The translations under genes were made by a program, and so were the position numbers. This document shows, in pieces, positions 6,726-13,986 of a DNA stretch of 13,986 bases. The notes beneath the pieces are model-generated. The model was not told the DNA's origin, did not search any database, and saw only the letters and a program-made list of their open reading frames with translations. This stretch comes from an uncultured Clostridia bacterium. Its GTDB lineage: Bacteria > Bacillota > Clostridia > Christensenellales > Aristaeellaceae. How positions within the stretch are numbered: position 1 is the stretch's first letter; the number at the start of each line of letters is the position of its first letter. The stretch spans positions 1-13,986 of the forward strand of contig CALGBY010000120.1 of the NCBI GenBank assembly GCA_937886445.1, read 5' to 3'.

Positions 6726-7014
6726 CCTTATTACGCTGAAGAAGATGGTTCCCACGCTTGACGGCGGTTTCCGCAGCGACGTTGAGGATGAATCCGCGCG
6801 TGTGACGTGCTGGTCCACGAAAAAGGACGCGACACGCTCCGAGTATTACAACGCGCTTGCGGCAGGTATACAGGTCGAAGCGGTATTTGAGATATCGCCG
6901 ATTGATTACGCCGGGCACACGCATTTAGTACACGGTGACACGGAATACCGGATTGTCAGAGCGTATCATATCCCCGGTACAGACAATACAGAATTGACCT
7001 GCGCGAGGGGGTGA
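6715..7014 (+). CDS. Head-closure / head-tail joining protein (SPP1 gp16-like)
   Basis: The 99-residue beta-rich protein matches the head-tail joining family that plugs the head after packaging. Typical parts are 'VTCWSTKKDATRSEYYNALAAG' and 'AVFEISPIDYAGHTHLVHGDTEYRIVRAY', ending in 'TELTCARG'. This is the standard barrel pattern with a 'Y-R-I/V' strand. ATG 6715 is chosen because it overlaps the connector gene by 11 bases; an earlier start at 6613 would add a long stretch that overlaps the connector and has no ribosome site. Translation is probably coupled to the connector. Confidence 0.85.
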   Translation: MRIDLITLKKMVPTLDGGFRSDVEDESARVTCWSTKKDATRSEYYNALAAGIQVEAVFEISPIDYAGHTHLVHGDTEYRIVRAYHIPGTDNTELTCARG

Positions 7015-7018
7015 TGAC

Positions 7019-7453
7019 TTGGCAACATTTGAGATGCAGGGCATTGAGCCGTACATTAAAATGCTTGAGAGGCTCGGAAATGCGAGCGATCCAATCATTA
7101 TCCGCACAATCAAAGCCGGAACTAAGGCTGCGCTTTCGGCGTTGAAAAGCGCAAACTCGACATTTGCGAAGTATCTTAAGGCTAAGGCACCAAAGAAAAA
7201 CGAGTACGGTTGGTTTGGGCAAGTCCAGTTTAAGGGCAATACATCAAGCGGCGAGAGCGCCGCGAAGGCCGCCACGGTGAACGAGTACGGACGCGCAGCC
7301 GGAACGTACACCGACAAGAAGGGGCATAAGCGCCCGTATCATGCTCAGCCCGCTCGTCCATGGATACGCGCCGCCGTAAAGGGGTCCGAAGCCAAAGTGA
7401 CTGCCGCGATGCAAGAAGAATACGATAAGGCGGTGAGTGAGCTGTTGGGGTAA
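7019..7453 (+). CDS. HK97 gp10-like head-tail/tail-completion protein
   Basis: The 144-residue protein has the gp10-family outline: an N-terminal helix ('IEPYIKMLERLG'), a helix with basic residues ('KAGTKAALSALKSANSTF'), the conserved region around 'VNEYG', and the C-terminal 'KRPYHAQPARPWIRAAV' segment with its 'R-P-W-I-R' core. Proteins of this family are head-tail components acting near tail attachment and tube completion. The start is TTG at 7019, supported by GAGGGGG (7005-7011) seven bases upstream; the next ATG, at 7034, has no good site. The gene lies four bases after the previous stop. Confidence 0.88.
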   Translation: MATFEMQGIEPYIKMLERLGNASDPIIIRTIKAGTKAALSALKSANSTFAKYLKAKAPKKNEYGWFGQVQFKGNTSSGESAAKAATVNEYGRAAGTYTDKKGHKRPYHAQPARPWIRAAVKGSEAKVTAAMQEEYDKAVSELLG

Positions 7454-7497
7454 TAAGAACTATTGAGGCAGCGCTTGCCGATATCGTACCAGGAGCA

Positions 7498-7770
7498 GTG
7501 CCTGCAGTTGGCGAGTGGCCGGGTGAAACGCGCGCAAACCATATTACGATCATACCGGTGTATGACAGCGCAACGGAAGCCGACGATGGCGATTTGGTGG
7601 TTGATGAATATATCGACTGCCATTTTTTTATAGTCGGTGATTACACAAATGTGAAGGCTGCAGCAAAAGCGGCCTTGAAGAGTGCGGGGCTTGCAATCGA
7701 CGAGTTTCGCTACATCGAGTGCACGAACAATCAACATCATTTTGTCCTGTCCGTGATTGGCAGGGCGTGA
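7498..7770 (+). CDS. Tail terminator / tail-completion protein (start uncertain)
   Basis: From the GTG at 7498 the product has 90 residues, with 'NHITIIPVYDSATEADDG', 'EEYIDCHFF'-like strands (actual 'DEYIDCHFFIVGDYTN'), a helix 'VKAAAKAALKSAG' and the end 'HHFVLSVIGRA'. This alternating strand-helix-strand pattern and the slot between gp10-like and tube genes fit a tail-completion protein, the ring that stops tube growth and binds the head. The reading frame stays open back to 7441 and encodes a plausible helix 'IRTIEAALADIVPG' before the GTG, but that stretch contains no ATG, GTG or TTG. The true start may therefore be ATA 7453 or ATT 7462, reached by coupling to the previous stop (7451-7453). 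The GTG has AGGAG only two bases away, which is too close for good initiation. Confidence 0.72.
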   Translation: MPAVGEWPGETRANHITIIPVYDSATEADDGDLVVDEYIDCHFFIVGDYTNVKAAAKAALKSAGLAIDEFRYIECTNNQHHFVLSVIGRA

Positions 7771-7787
7771 ACGAAAGGAGTAAAAAT

Positions 7788-8345
7788 ATGCCTGAAAACA
7801 AGGTTAAATTCGGTTTGAAAAAGTGTTACTACGCCGTTATCACCGAGAATGATGGAGCTTTCAGCTACGGCACGCCGGTTGCGATTCCGGGCGCTGTTAG
7901 TCTAGCCGCAAACAAATCCGGCGACAGCGAAGCGTTTGAAGCCGACGACAAGGATTTTTGGGTGGTATCGTCCGCACAGTACGATATCACGTTGGAAGTG
8001 GCGAAGCTTCCGGAATCGTTCTTCACGGATGTGCTTATGTATATTGCGGACGCAAAGGGCGTTCTGTGGGAAAGTGGCGCGGAGTGCAAGCGCATTGCGC
8101 TACTGTTTGAGCAGAACGGCGATCAGAAGCCGACACGGTATGCATTCTTGAACTGCTTGCCGAGCCTGCCGAACGTGGAAGCCGAAACCAGCAAGAAAAA
8201 AACACCGAAGCCAACCAGCATTTCCATGGTTGCAACGGAAGACCCGAACGGGCGCACGCTTGCGTTCTCGAAATCCGATACAGATGCGACCGTTTATAAC
8301 GATTGGTTTACTACCGTGCCTACCTATACGGCAGTTGGGGGCTAA
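7788..8345 (+). CDS. Major tail tube protein (phi13-type)
   Basis: The 185-residue protein is the tail tube subunit, stacked in hexameric rings around the tape measure. It has the tail-tube pattern: 'VKFGLKKCYYAVI', 'TPVAIPGAVSLAANKSGDSEAFEADD' (split loop with acidic end), 'YDITLEVAKLPESFF' and a C-terminal 'TPKPTSISMVATEDPNGRTLAF' strand pair. ATG 7788 is set by the excellent ribosome site AAAGGAG (7774-7780) seven bases upstream; an earlier start at 7719 would lie inside the preceding gene. No Ig-like C-terminal domain is present. The tail-tube gene directly before the chaperone gene pair is the normal order. Confidence 0.93.
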   Translation: MPENKVKFGLKKCYYAVITENDGAFSYGTPVAIPGAVSLAANKSGDSEAFEADDKDFWVVSSAQYDITLEVAKLPESFFTDVLMYIADAKGVLWESGAECKRIALLFEQNGDQKPTRYAFLNCLPSLPNVEAETSKKKTPKPTSISMVATEDPNGRTLAFSKSDTDATVYNDWFTTVPTYTAVGG

Positions 8346-8348
8346 TCC

Positions 8349-8669
8349 ATGGAAAAAACAATCAAGATCGACGGGCGGGACGTAAGGTTCCGCTCGTCTG
8401 GTGCGTTGCCGATTGTGTATCGCGCATATACCGGACGAAATTTGTTTGCAGACGTGATGCAGCTTGATCATGCATTTGAAAATCTGGAAACAGAATTTCT
8501 TGAGGATATGATTTGGTGCGCAGCGAAGCTTGCAGCAGATCATGCTGGGGAACAGATTGACGATCAAGTGAAGTGGTTCGACGGGTTTGACGTTTTTCCG
8601 ATTTTTGATGTATTCACCGACCTGAACGATTTGTTCACTAGTGCGCTAAAAACATCAAAAAAAGCGTAG
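8349..8669 (+). CDS. Tail assembly chaperone gpG
   Basis: The 106-residue protein is the short product of the gpG/gpGT chaperone pair, which coats the tape measure while the tail tube is assembled and is absent from finished particles. Its N-terminal half ('TIKIDGRDVRFRSSGALPIVYRAYTG') and the acidic C-terminal part ('WFDGFDVFPIFDVFTDLNDLF') match this family. ATG 8349 lies three bases after the tail-tube stop, with GGGGG at 8337-8341 upstream. The gene ends in the A-rich stretch where ribosomes can slip to make gpGT; the TAG at 8667 follows the slippery site by one codon. Confidence 0.9.
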   Translation: MEKTIKIDGRDVRFRSSGALPIVYRAYTGRNLFADVMQLDHAFENLETEFLEDMIWCAAKLAADHAGEQIDDQVKWFDGFDVFPIFDVFTDLNDLFTSALKTSKKA

Positions 8670-8854
8670 GCGGGGACGGCGGGGATTTAAGTACGGAAAT
8701 GTATGTGCTTGCGGCTCTGTCCATTGGGCTGACACCGTCCGATTTGGACAGCATCACAATCGGCATGGTAATTGATCTGTGCCTTGAAAAGACGGGCGAA
8801 GGGTATTTAGAAATAGAAGGAAGCGCCGTAGACAATTTCTTTCTTGGGAGGTGA
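8349..8854 (+). CDS. Tail assembly chaperone gpGT made by programmed -1 frameshift
   Basis: The run of seven A at 8657-8663 is read A-AAA-AAA in the gpG frame, a perfect slippery heptamer. A -1 slip continues in the frame starting at 8663 for 63 residues to the TGA at 8852-8854, giving a 168-residue fusion. The added part starts SVGGDGGDLSTEMYVLAAL and contains 'SIGLTPSDLDSITIGMVIDL'. That is the usual T-domain pattern, with a hydrophobic helix and an Asp-rich turn, that binds the tape measure. The segment 8670-8850 has no other gene, its frame has no stop, and it ends four bases before the tape measure start, so the extended product is very likely real. Slip efficiency cannot be read from the sequence. 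Confidence 0.87.
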
Positions 8855-8858
8855 GATA

Positions 8859-11675
8859 TTGGGTTACAATATCGGCCCTACGATTTCCGTAAAAGGCGAA
8901 AAAGAATATATGAACGCGATGAAAAACATCCGTTCAGAGATGAAACAAGTGAAAGCAGCGGCGGAGGCATCGACCTCCGCCTATTCTAAAAATGACAAAA
9001 GCATCGAAGCGCTGACAACGCGCAACAAGGCGCTGAAAAACGCATTAGATGTTCAGGAAAAGGCCGTAAAAGCTGCCGAGGATGCACTGGAACGCATGCG
9101 CGAGCAAGGTGTTGTCCCGACAAGTCAAGCCTATAAGGACATGGAAACAAACCTGAATTACGCAAAGGCAGCGCTGAACCGCACGCAGCGCGAGATTGAG
9201 GAAAACGGAAATGTTCTAAAACGGCTGGGTGAAAACGCTGAAATTGCCGGGAAAAAGATGAAAGCAGCAGGTGACAAAATGAGCAGCGTCGGCGGCAAAC
9301 TGACGATCGGACTTACGACGCCGATCATAGCTGCTGGAACTGCCATTACAAACATGGCAATGGATTTTGAAAACGCCATGGCGAAGGTTGCAACGCTTGC
9401 CGGAAATGCAGACCTTAGCGGTCTGAAAAGCGATATTATTGACCTGTCCAATGCAACAGGGCAAGCCGCATCCGACCTTGCAGATGCGCAGTATCAGGCA
9501 ATTTCGGCTGGCATTGACGCGGCGAAATCTGCTGATTTCGTGGAAGTAGCAACAAAAACCGCTGTTGGCGGGTTTACCAGTGCAGAAACTGCGGTTGACG
9601 GCTTGACTACGGTCTTGAATTCCTATGGCCTTGCGGCGGAGGATGCGGAGAAAATCGCCAACCAATTCCTGATAACACAAAACCTTGGCAAAACCACGGT
9701 GGATGAACTTGCAAAATCCATCGGACAGGTAGCTCCGACATCCAAGGCGGCGGGCGTTTCCACAGTGGAGCTTATGTCGTCCCTTGCGGCGCTGACCGCG
9801 AACGGTATTCAAACATCGCAGGCCACAACGGGTTTAAAGGCGGCGCTGTCCAACATCATCAAGCCATCCTCCGAAGCGCAGAAAATTGCCGAAAAACTTG
9901 GCATAGATTTTTCCGTTGCCGGGCTGAATGCAAGCGGCTTGTCCGGGTTCCTTGACGATTTAGCCGTTGCAACGGGCGGCGATCTTGAAGTTATGGGCAA
10001 GCTTTTTGGCTCCACCGAAGCGCTGAACACAGTCTTGACGCTGACATCCAAGGAAGGTGCCGCGCTGTTTGGCGAGGCTATGAACGAAATGGAAACCAAC
10101 ACCACGGCGGTTGACGATGCGTTCAATAAAATATCTGGAACCAGCAGCTATAAACTGCAAACGTCACTGAACAAAGTGAAGAATGCTGGAATCAAGCTTG
10201 GCGAAAAACTAACCCCCATCGTGGAAAAAATCGCGGATGTAATCGATGGCCTTGCCAAGAAGTTCGGTAGCCTTACGGACGAAGAACAGAAATCGATTTT
10301 GAAGGCCGCCGGGCTTATAGCCGCCGCCGGGCCGCTGCTGACGATTTTCGGCAAAATGACATCCGTTGTAGGAAGTGCGGTTTCTGGGTTCGGAAAGCTG
10401 GTGCAAGGGCTGTCAACCGCCGGAACTGTGGGCGCTGCGGCTGCCGGTCCGGGTGGATGGATTGCACTTGCGGCTGTCGGAATTGCAGGCCTTACGGCAA
10501 CGGTAATTGCAGCGGTTGACGGGTACAAGAAATTTCATGAGGAAGCATACGCACTGCGCGACGCTACGGAAGGCGCAAACAAGGCGTTGCAGGACATCAA
10601 TTCAACCTACGATAACACCGTGGGCAGCGCGGGCGCGGCAACCGATGTTGCCATGTCGCTCGTTGATAAGCTGGATGAGCTGAACAATATGCCGTCGTCT
10701 CCGGCTGTTATGACGGAATACCGTGCAACGGTTGATGCGCTGAACGAAGTAATTCCGGGCTTGAACATTCAGATCGACGAGCAGACCGGGAAGATTGCAG
10801 GCAGCACGGACGCGATCCGCGACCAGATATCGGCATGGCAGGAGCTTGCCATTGCGCAGGCTATGCAGGATAAGATGTCCGCACTGATGAGCGAGTACGG
10901 CAGTCTGCTGATTGATGTACAGATGGCGCAGAACACGCTGGCTCAGAACGAGCAGCGCGAGGTAGAGATAAAATCCGAGCTTACCCAAAAGTACGATGAG
11001 CTGCGCAGCATGACCGGCATGACATATGAGGAATTTATGAAATATGTCGGCTCATTGCACAAAGGGGAAACCGTGCAGAACCAGTTCGGCGATGCGGTAA
11101 ACGATACCTATCTCGCGATTGTGGGTTTGAGGACGGAAGAAGGAGGCCTTGCATCCCAAAACGAAAAGCTGCGTGAAGAGATCGCAAAAGGCGAGGAATC
11201 GCTGACCGGATACCGCGATGAAGTAAGCAACTTGCAGGGCGCAATGGAGGGTCTTGCTTCTGGCGCTGAATCGGCTGGATATTCTGCTGGATCTGCATAC
11301 GGAGATGGACTAGTAAGTGGGCTGCGCGCTTCTATACCGGCTGTATCGACTGCTGCACGGCATCTTGTGGGCGCGATGTCAGACAGGGTTAATTCGCACT
11401 TGGAAATTGCATCCCCATCGCGCGTTGCGCGTAGGACAACTCGATACTACGGTGATGGATTGGTTCTTGGGCTGAAAGACAGCATGAAATCCGTTCGTGA
11501 TGCCGCTGCTGGACTGGCTGGGGCTGTTGTGGCGCTGCCGAGTGAATCCGTTGTAAAGTACGCAACACGCGCCGCAAGCGGCCCAATCATCAACCTGACC
11601 GTAACCGACCCATCGCCCGCATACATGGACTATCTGTTCAACAAATTCAACGTGAAGCTGGGGGCGTTGATATGA
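8859..11675 (+). CDS. Tail tape measure protein (TP901-type core)
   Basis: The 938-residue protein fixes tail length and passes through the tube into the host membrane on injection. The start TTG 8859 is chosen because GGGAGG (8846-8851) stands seven bases upstream; it gives 'MGYNIGPTISVKGEKEY', a typical N-terminus for this family. Residues 15-130 form a long coiled coil. The TP901 core ('FENAMAKVATLAGN', 'TVLNSYGL', 'VAPTSKAAGVSTVELMSSLAAL') follows at about 150-435. Two hydrophobic segments lie at about 483-500 and 526-553 ('WIALAAVGIAGLTATVIAAV'), likely membrane-active. A second helical region (about 640-840) and a Gly/Ser-rich C-terminal part ending 'MDYLFNKFNVKLGALI' complete it. No peptidase or lysozyme domain is seen. 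Using the usual 0.15 nm per residue, the tail would be about 140 nm long, an estimate only. Confidence 0.95.
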   Translation: MGYNIGPTISVKGEKEYMNAMKNIRSEMKQVKAAAEASTSAYSKNDKSIEALTTRNKALKNALDVQEKAVKAAEDALERMREQGVVPTSQAYKDMETNLNYAKAALNRTQREIEENGNVLKRLGENAEIAGKKMKAAGDKMSSVGGKLTIGLTTPIIAAGTAITNMAMDFENAMAKVATLAGNADLSGLKSDIIDLSNATGQAASDLADAQYQAISAGIDAAKSADFVEVATKTAVGGFTSAETAVDGLTTVLNSYGLAAEDAEKIANQFLITQNLGKTTVDELAKSIGQVAPTSKAAGVSTVELMSSLAALTANGIQTSQATTGLKAALSNIIKPSSEAQKIAEKLGIDFSVAGLNASGLSGFLDDLAVATGGDLEVMGKLFGSTEALNTVLTLTSKEGAALFGEAMNEMETNTTAVDDAFNKISGTSSYKLQTSLNKVKNAGIKLGEKLTPIVEKIADVIDGLAKKFGSLTDEEQKSILKAAGLIAAAGPLLTIFGKMTSVVGSAVSGFGKLVQGLSTAGTVGAAAAGPGGWIALAAVGIAGLTATVIAAVDGYKKFHEEAYALRDATEGANKALQDINSTYDNTVGSAGAATDVAMSLVDKLDELNNMPSSPAVMTEYRATVDALNEVIPGLNIQIDEQTGKIAGSTDAIRDQISAWQELAIAQAMQDKMSALMSEYGSLLIDVQMAQNTLAQNEQREVEIKSELTQKYDELRSMTGMTYEEFMKYVGSLHKGETVQNQFGDAVNDTYLAIVGLRTEEGGLASQNEKLREEIAKGEESLTGYRDEVSNLQGAMEGLASGAESAGYSAGSAYGDGLVSGLRASIPAVSTAARHLVGAMSDRVNSHLEIASPSRVARRTTRYYGDGLVLGLKDSMKSVRDAAAGLAGAVVALPSESVVKYATRAASGPIINLTVTDPSPAYMDYLFNKFNVKLGALI

Positions 11676-12505
11676 GGCGGTTTTATTTGCAAAATGAAAT
11701 CGGCGAAAGGAAGAATCTTCAAACCCGTGGGGAGCTGTTTTTCAGTTCCCCCACGGGAATGGGGTTCGCCAACACGAATGCATATGCCCAAACTGGCGGG
11801 TTCTTCACGCGCACAAGCGCGGAGCATGTGCAGGGCGCAATCGCCGGTGAACTAGTGTTTGGCGGCTACGCTGAATATCGCGCGCTTGCGAACTGGATTT
11901 TCAGCGGGTACGAGCTGCAAATCGTATACGCCCCATCAAACGAGGAATACATTGCGGACATTGATATTATTTCGATATCCAAGGGTGAATTGTCGCGCGG
12001 CGTGTTGGTGTGCCCTATTTCAATCAATATGAAAACGCCATGGTATAGGGCAAATGCTGTTCGCATTGCAATTGCGCCGCCCGAATCTGAAACAGGATGG
12101 GCAACTTTCCCGTTTGCGCTCCCGGCACAGCTTGCAGCTGCTGGCGTAAGCAGCGCGGTTTCACTGTCTCCGGCTGGGCATATGCCCGCTGCAATTCGGG
12201 TAGAAGTACCGGGCGAGCTGTTAAGCCCGTGCCTGACGCTTAAAGGCGCGGACGATGCAATAATCGGAAAGATGGACTTGCAGAACGTTTCAATCCCGGC
12301 TGGCGGTAGGCTTGTGTTTTCTACGCGTCACGGGGAAATCGGCGTGCGGAACGGTCAAACCGATCTGCTTGAGGCGCTGGACTTGGCGAACAATAACTTT
12401 TTCAGCGTTCCGCAGGGAAAAACAAGCACGCTTGTGCTAAGCGCGTCGAATACGATCAGCGCATTCGCGGAGGTGACGCTGTATGAGTATTTCAGGACGG
12501 TGTAA
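11672..12505 (+). CDS. Distal tail protein (Dit-like)
   Basis: The 277-residue protein is the ring that connects tube, hub and receptor-binding parts. Its N-terminal half has the Dit pattern ('SSPTGMGFANTN', 'GELVFGGYAEYRALANWIF') and the second half is a jelly-roll or galectin-like domain ('LSPAGHMPAAIRVEV', 'NNNFFSVPQGKTSTLVLS'). ATG 11672 overlaps the tape measure stop in ATGA, with GGGGG at 11660-11664 upstream. A strong hairpin lies inside the coding region at 11724-11757. The order tape measure, Dit, hub is the normal siphovirus order. The call depends on this order together with the first-domain pattern. Confidence 0.83.
   Translation: MRRFYLQNEIGERKNLQTRGELFFSSPTGMGFANTNAYAQTGGFFTRTSAEHVQGAIAGELVFGGYAEYRALANWIFSGYELQIVYAPSNEEYIADIDIISISKGELSRGVLVCPISINMKTPWYRANAVRIAIAPPESETGWATFPFALPAQLAAAGVSSAVSLSPAGHMPAAIRVEVPGELLSPCLTLKGADDAIIGKMDLQNVSIPAGGRLVFSTRHGEIGVRNGQTDLLEALDLANNNFFSVPQGKTSTLVLSASNTISAFAEVTLYEYFRTV
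11724..11757 (+). other. GC-rich hairpin inside the start of the distal tail gene
   Basis: The arms cccgtgggg (11724-11732) and ccccacggg (11749-11757) pair perfectly over nine bases. The stem continues through a one-base bulge (11748) with five more pairs, closed by a TTTTT loop (11738-11742), for 14 pairs in total. It is about 52 bases after the start of the Dit gene, inside sequence that also encodes a 'SSPTGMG' motif. No T-run follows, so it is not a usual terminator. It may slow or adjust ribosome traffic or mRNA decay between the tape measure and tail-tip genes. Confidence 0.5.
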
Positions 12506-12507
12506 AC

Positions 12508-13464
12508 ATGCAGTGCTATGTGAAACGGCGTAGTGATTTCAAGACGGTCTATGCGTTGGATGTGTATGATTATGATGTGGTAATCGATAGCATATACGAT
12601 GAAAACGGAAGCATATCCGTTGTGGGCGAAATAAGCGGAATTGAAGGAAATTTCATCTATTTCAACGGGTGGCTTGGCATTGTTGACAGCGTTGCGCCTG
12701 AGCGTGGAACGACCGTTATCACAACAAAAACAATCCTGTCCGCATTCGCGCGGCCACTTGTCCCGGTTGCGGATGGCAGCGCGACAGAAACATTCATAAA
12801 GGCTGAAATCGAATCGGAATATAAGAACCTGTCTGATACGGTGTACAAAATGCCGTATATTTCTGTTTCCACGACCAGCACCACGGGATTCATATCGCCT
12901 GACGTAGAAGATGGGTTTTGGAACCTGAAAAGCTACATTGCAAAAGTACGGCGATTAAAGAGCGTTTTTGTGACATGGGGCATTGATGGCGACGCGCTGA
13001 CATGCTCCATTGGTTTAAAAACCGTCCCTGTGCGCATCGTTGACTTTGCGGACACGGCGCACAGATTGCAGTCTGAAAGCTATTCGCGTTACACGGTTGG
13101 AAAGATAACCGCGATTCAGACAGTCGACAACATAACCACGCAAACCCATTACTACGCACACGCAGACGGCACATATTCCACGACAGACGAAGATCGTGTA
13201 TCCGGTGAATGGATTGTGATTGCAACCGATGCGGAAGGAGAAGCGGATGCTGTCGCGGAGGAATTTGCAAGGTCAAGCTATTCACACCTTATCGAATTTT
13301 ATAGTGATCGGAAATTTGATTTCTATGATAGCCTGCGTGTGCGCATCGGTGGACGCGTGCTGCAATCCTATATATCGTCTGTGCATGTCACAAAACACGG
13401 GACACTGTACCGAAGCGGCGAACTGCGCCGAACCCTGACAGACAAATTGAAGGAGCTGATTTGA
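12508..13464 (+). CDS. Tail hub / Tal-like baseplate protein (ReqiPepy6 gp37-like)
   Basis: The 318-residue protein follows Dit and shows the hub outline: an N-terminal strand region ('MQCYVKRRSDFKTVYALDVYD'), a first domain with 'FNGWLGIVDSVAPERGTTVITT', a central helical insert ('NLKSYIAKVRRLKS') and a C-terminal strand part ('YSDRKFDFYDSLRVRIGGRVLQSYISSV') typical of gp27/Tal-like hubs. It should form the trimeric hub that caps the tube tip. No peptidase or lytic domain is attached, so cell-wall digestion at the tip must come from another gene, if at all. ATG 12508 lies two bases after the Dit stop, with only a weak site (AGGACGG, 12494-12500). Family identity is from pattern and position. 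Confidence 0.75.
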   Translation: MQCYVKRRSDFKTVYALDVYDYDVVIDSIYDENGSISVVGEISGIEGNFIYFNGWLGIVDSVAPERGTTVITTKTILSAFARPLVPVADGSATETFIKAEIESEYKNLSDTVYKMPYISVSTTSTTGFISPDVEDGFWNLKSYIAKVRRLKSVFVTWGIDGDALTCSIGLKTVPVRIVDFADTAHRLQSESYSRYTVGKITAIQTVDNITTQTHYYAHADGTYSTTDEDRVSGEWIVIATDAEGEADAVAEEFARSSYSHLIEFYSDRKFDFYDSLRVRIGGRVLQSYISSVHVTKHGTLYRSGELRRTLTDKLKELI

Positions 13465-13986
13465 TGAACGGAATATTTTTTGATTTGCGCACGCTGCGCG
13501 CGGTGGATTTGGGCGCGATCTTTGGCAAGATTATCGGCGATGGAAAAGTACGCGGGTGTACGCTGTCATATTCCGGGGCGAACCTGACAATTGCGAAAGG
13601 CCACATGGTCGCAAAGGGCAGGCTGATCGCATTCGACAATGCTGAAACAATCGCATCCGAAACTACTGCCGCGAACGGGTATGGGCGGCTGAAACTATCC
13701 ATCGACCTGTCACAGGCGGCAAGCGGAACATCGTTTGCACAAGCGCTGTTTTCGTGGGATTACGCGGCAACGAACAGTTTTCCAGCGCTGACGCAGAACG
13801 ACATAAACGACGGAACGAACACGGCCTATCAGGTGGAGATTTGCCGCGTTTCGTTCTACAATAGTACGATTTCTGGTATCGTGTCGCAGCTTGGCGATGC
13901 GGAGATAAAATCCGCAGCGGTATCCAAGCTAACCCCTTCCGGCGGCACAGTAAACCTAACCCTTGTGGACAACACTGAATACCGTT
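13464..13986 (+). CDS. Probable receptor-binding / baseplate protein, 5' part
   Basis: ATG 13464 overlaps the hub stop (TGATG, 13462-13466) and has AAGGAG at 13449-13454 upstream. The frame stays open to the right edge (174 residues). The visible part begins 'MNGIFFDLRTLRAVDLGAIF', then 'IGDGKVRGCTLSYSGANLTIAKGHMVAKGRL', the Gly-rich strand-turn pattern common at the N-terminus of tail-tip and receptor-binding proteins of clostridial phages. A second strand-rich part starts near residue 90 ('FSWDYAATNSFPAL', 'NDINDGTNTAYQVEI'). The C-terminal part, which would decide the receptor, is outside the window, so specificity cannot be inferred. Its place right after the hub gene supports a tail-tip job. 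Confidence 0.7.
   Translation, partial: MNGIFFDLRTLRAVDLGAIFGKIIGDGKVRGCTLSYSGANLTIAKGHMVAKGRLIAFDNAETIASETTAANGYGRLKLSIDLSQAASGTSFAQALFSWDYAATNSFPALTQNDINDGTNTAYQVEICRVSFYNSTISGIVSQLGDAEIKSAAVSKLTPSGGTVNLTLVDNTEYR

Noticed and set aside
8844..8858. TTG 8844 as the tape measure start
   Set aside because: It precedes its own GGGAGG site; TTG 8859 is seven bases after that site.
1..13986. CRISPR array, tRNA or rRNA gene, insertion sequence, defence or toxin system
   Set aside because: No spaced direct repeats, tRNA-like cloverleaf, transposase motif, or non-structural accessory gene was seen; nearly all DNA is taken up by phage morphogenesis genes.

Overview
This window is an almost complete packaging, head and tail module of a long-tailed (siphovirus-type, HK97-like) double-stranded DNA phage or prophage. 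All real genes lie on the + strand and are packed end to end, with overlaps or gaps of a few bases. Base composition is near 50% GC, Shine-Dalgarno sites are strong (AAAGGAG/GGAGG type), GTG and TTG starts occur, and the proteins resemble those of phages of Clostridia. A gut clostridial (Bacillota) host is therefore the most likely source. No integrase, attachment site or host gene is visible, so I cannot say whether this is an integrated prophage or a free phage.

Layout. Positions 1-254 hold the 3' end of a sigma-like (ArpU/RinA-type) late regulator. Positions 255-395 have no long gene. They hold a tandem 10-bp repeat followed by a -10-like box (candidate late promoter), and then a leader that can fold into two hairpins, one with 19 uninterrupted pairs. 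A 38-residue four-cysteine protein (396-512) overlaps the start of an HNH endonuclease (509-763). A C-rich/G-rich non-coding gap (764-844, extending into the end of the HNH gene) is the best cos-site candidate. It is followed by small and large terminase (845-2987), portal (2990-4195), prohead protease (4167-4730) and major capsid protein (4708-6417). Next come a gp6-like connector, a head-closure protein, an HK97 gp10-like protein and a tail-completion protein (6432-7770), then the tail tube protein (7788-8345). The tail chaperone pair gpG/gpGT has an A-AAA-AAA slippery site (8349-8854). It is followed by the tape measure (8859-11675), distal tail protein (11672-12505), a hub/Tal-like protein (12508-13464) and the first 174 residues of a probable receptor-binding or baseplate protein that runs off the right edge.

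How it works together. The sigma-like protein probably switches on the late operon. HNH and terminase cut and package DNA through the portal into a capsid built from a fused scaffold-capsid protein matured by the protease. The connector proteins close the head. The chaperones load the tape measure so the tube protein can polymerise, and Dit, hub and receptor-binding proteins form the tail tip. Lysis, lysogeny and integration genes must lie outside the window.

I see no defence, toxin or otherwise unprecedented gene system. The points most worth a second look are the structured leader before the HNH gene, the unannotated Cys4 mini-protein, the scaffold-capsid fusion with an internal ribosome site, the chaperone frameshift, a tail-completion gene whose reading frame has no usual start codon at its apparent N-terminus, and a GC-rich hairpin inside the start of the distal tail gene.
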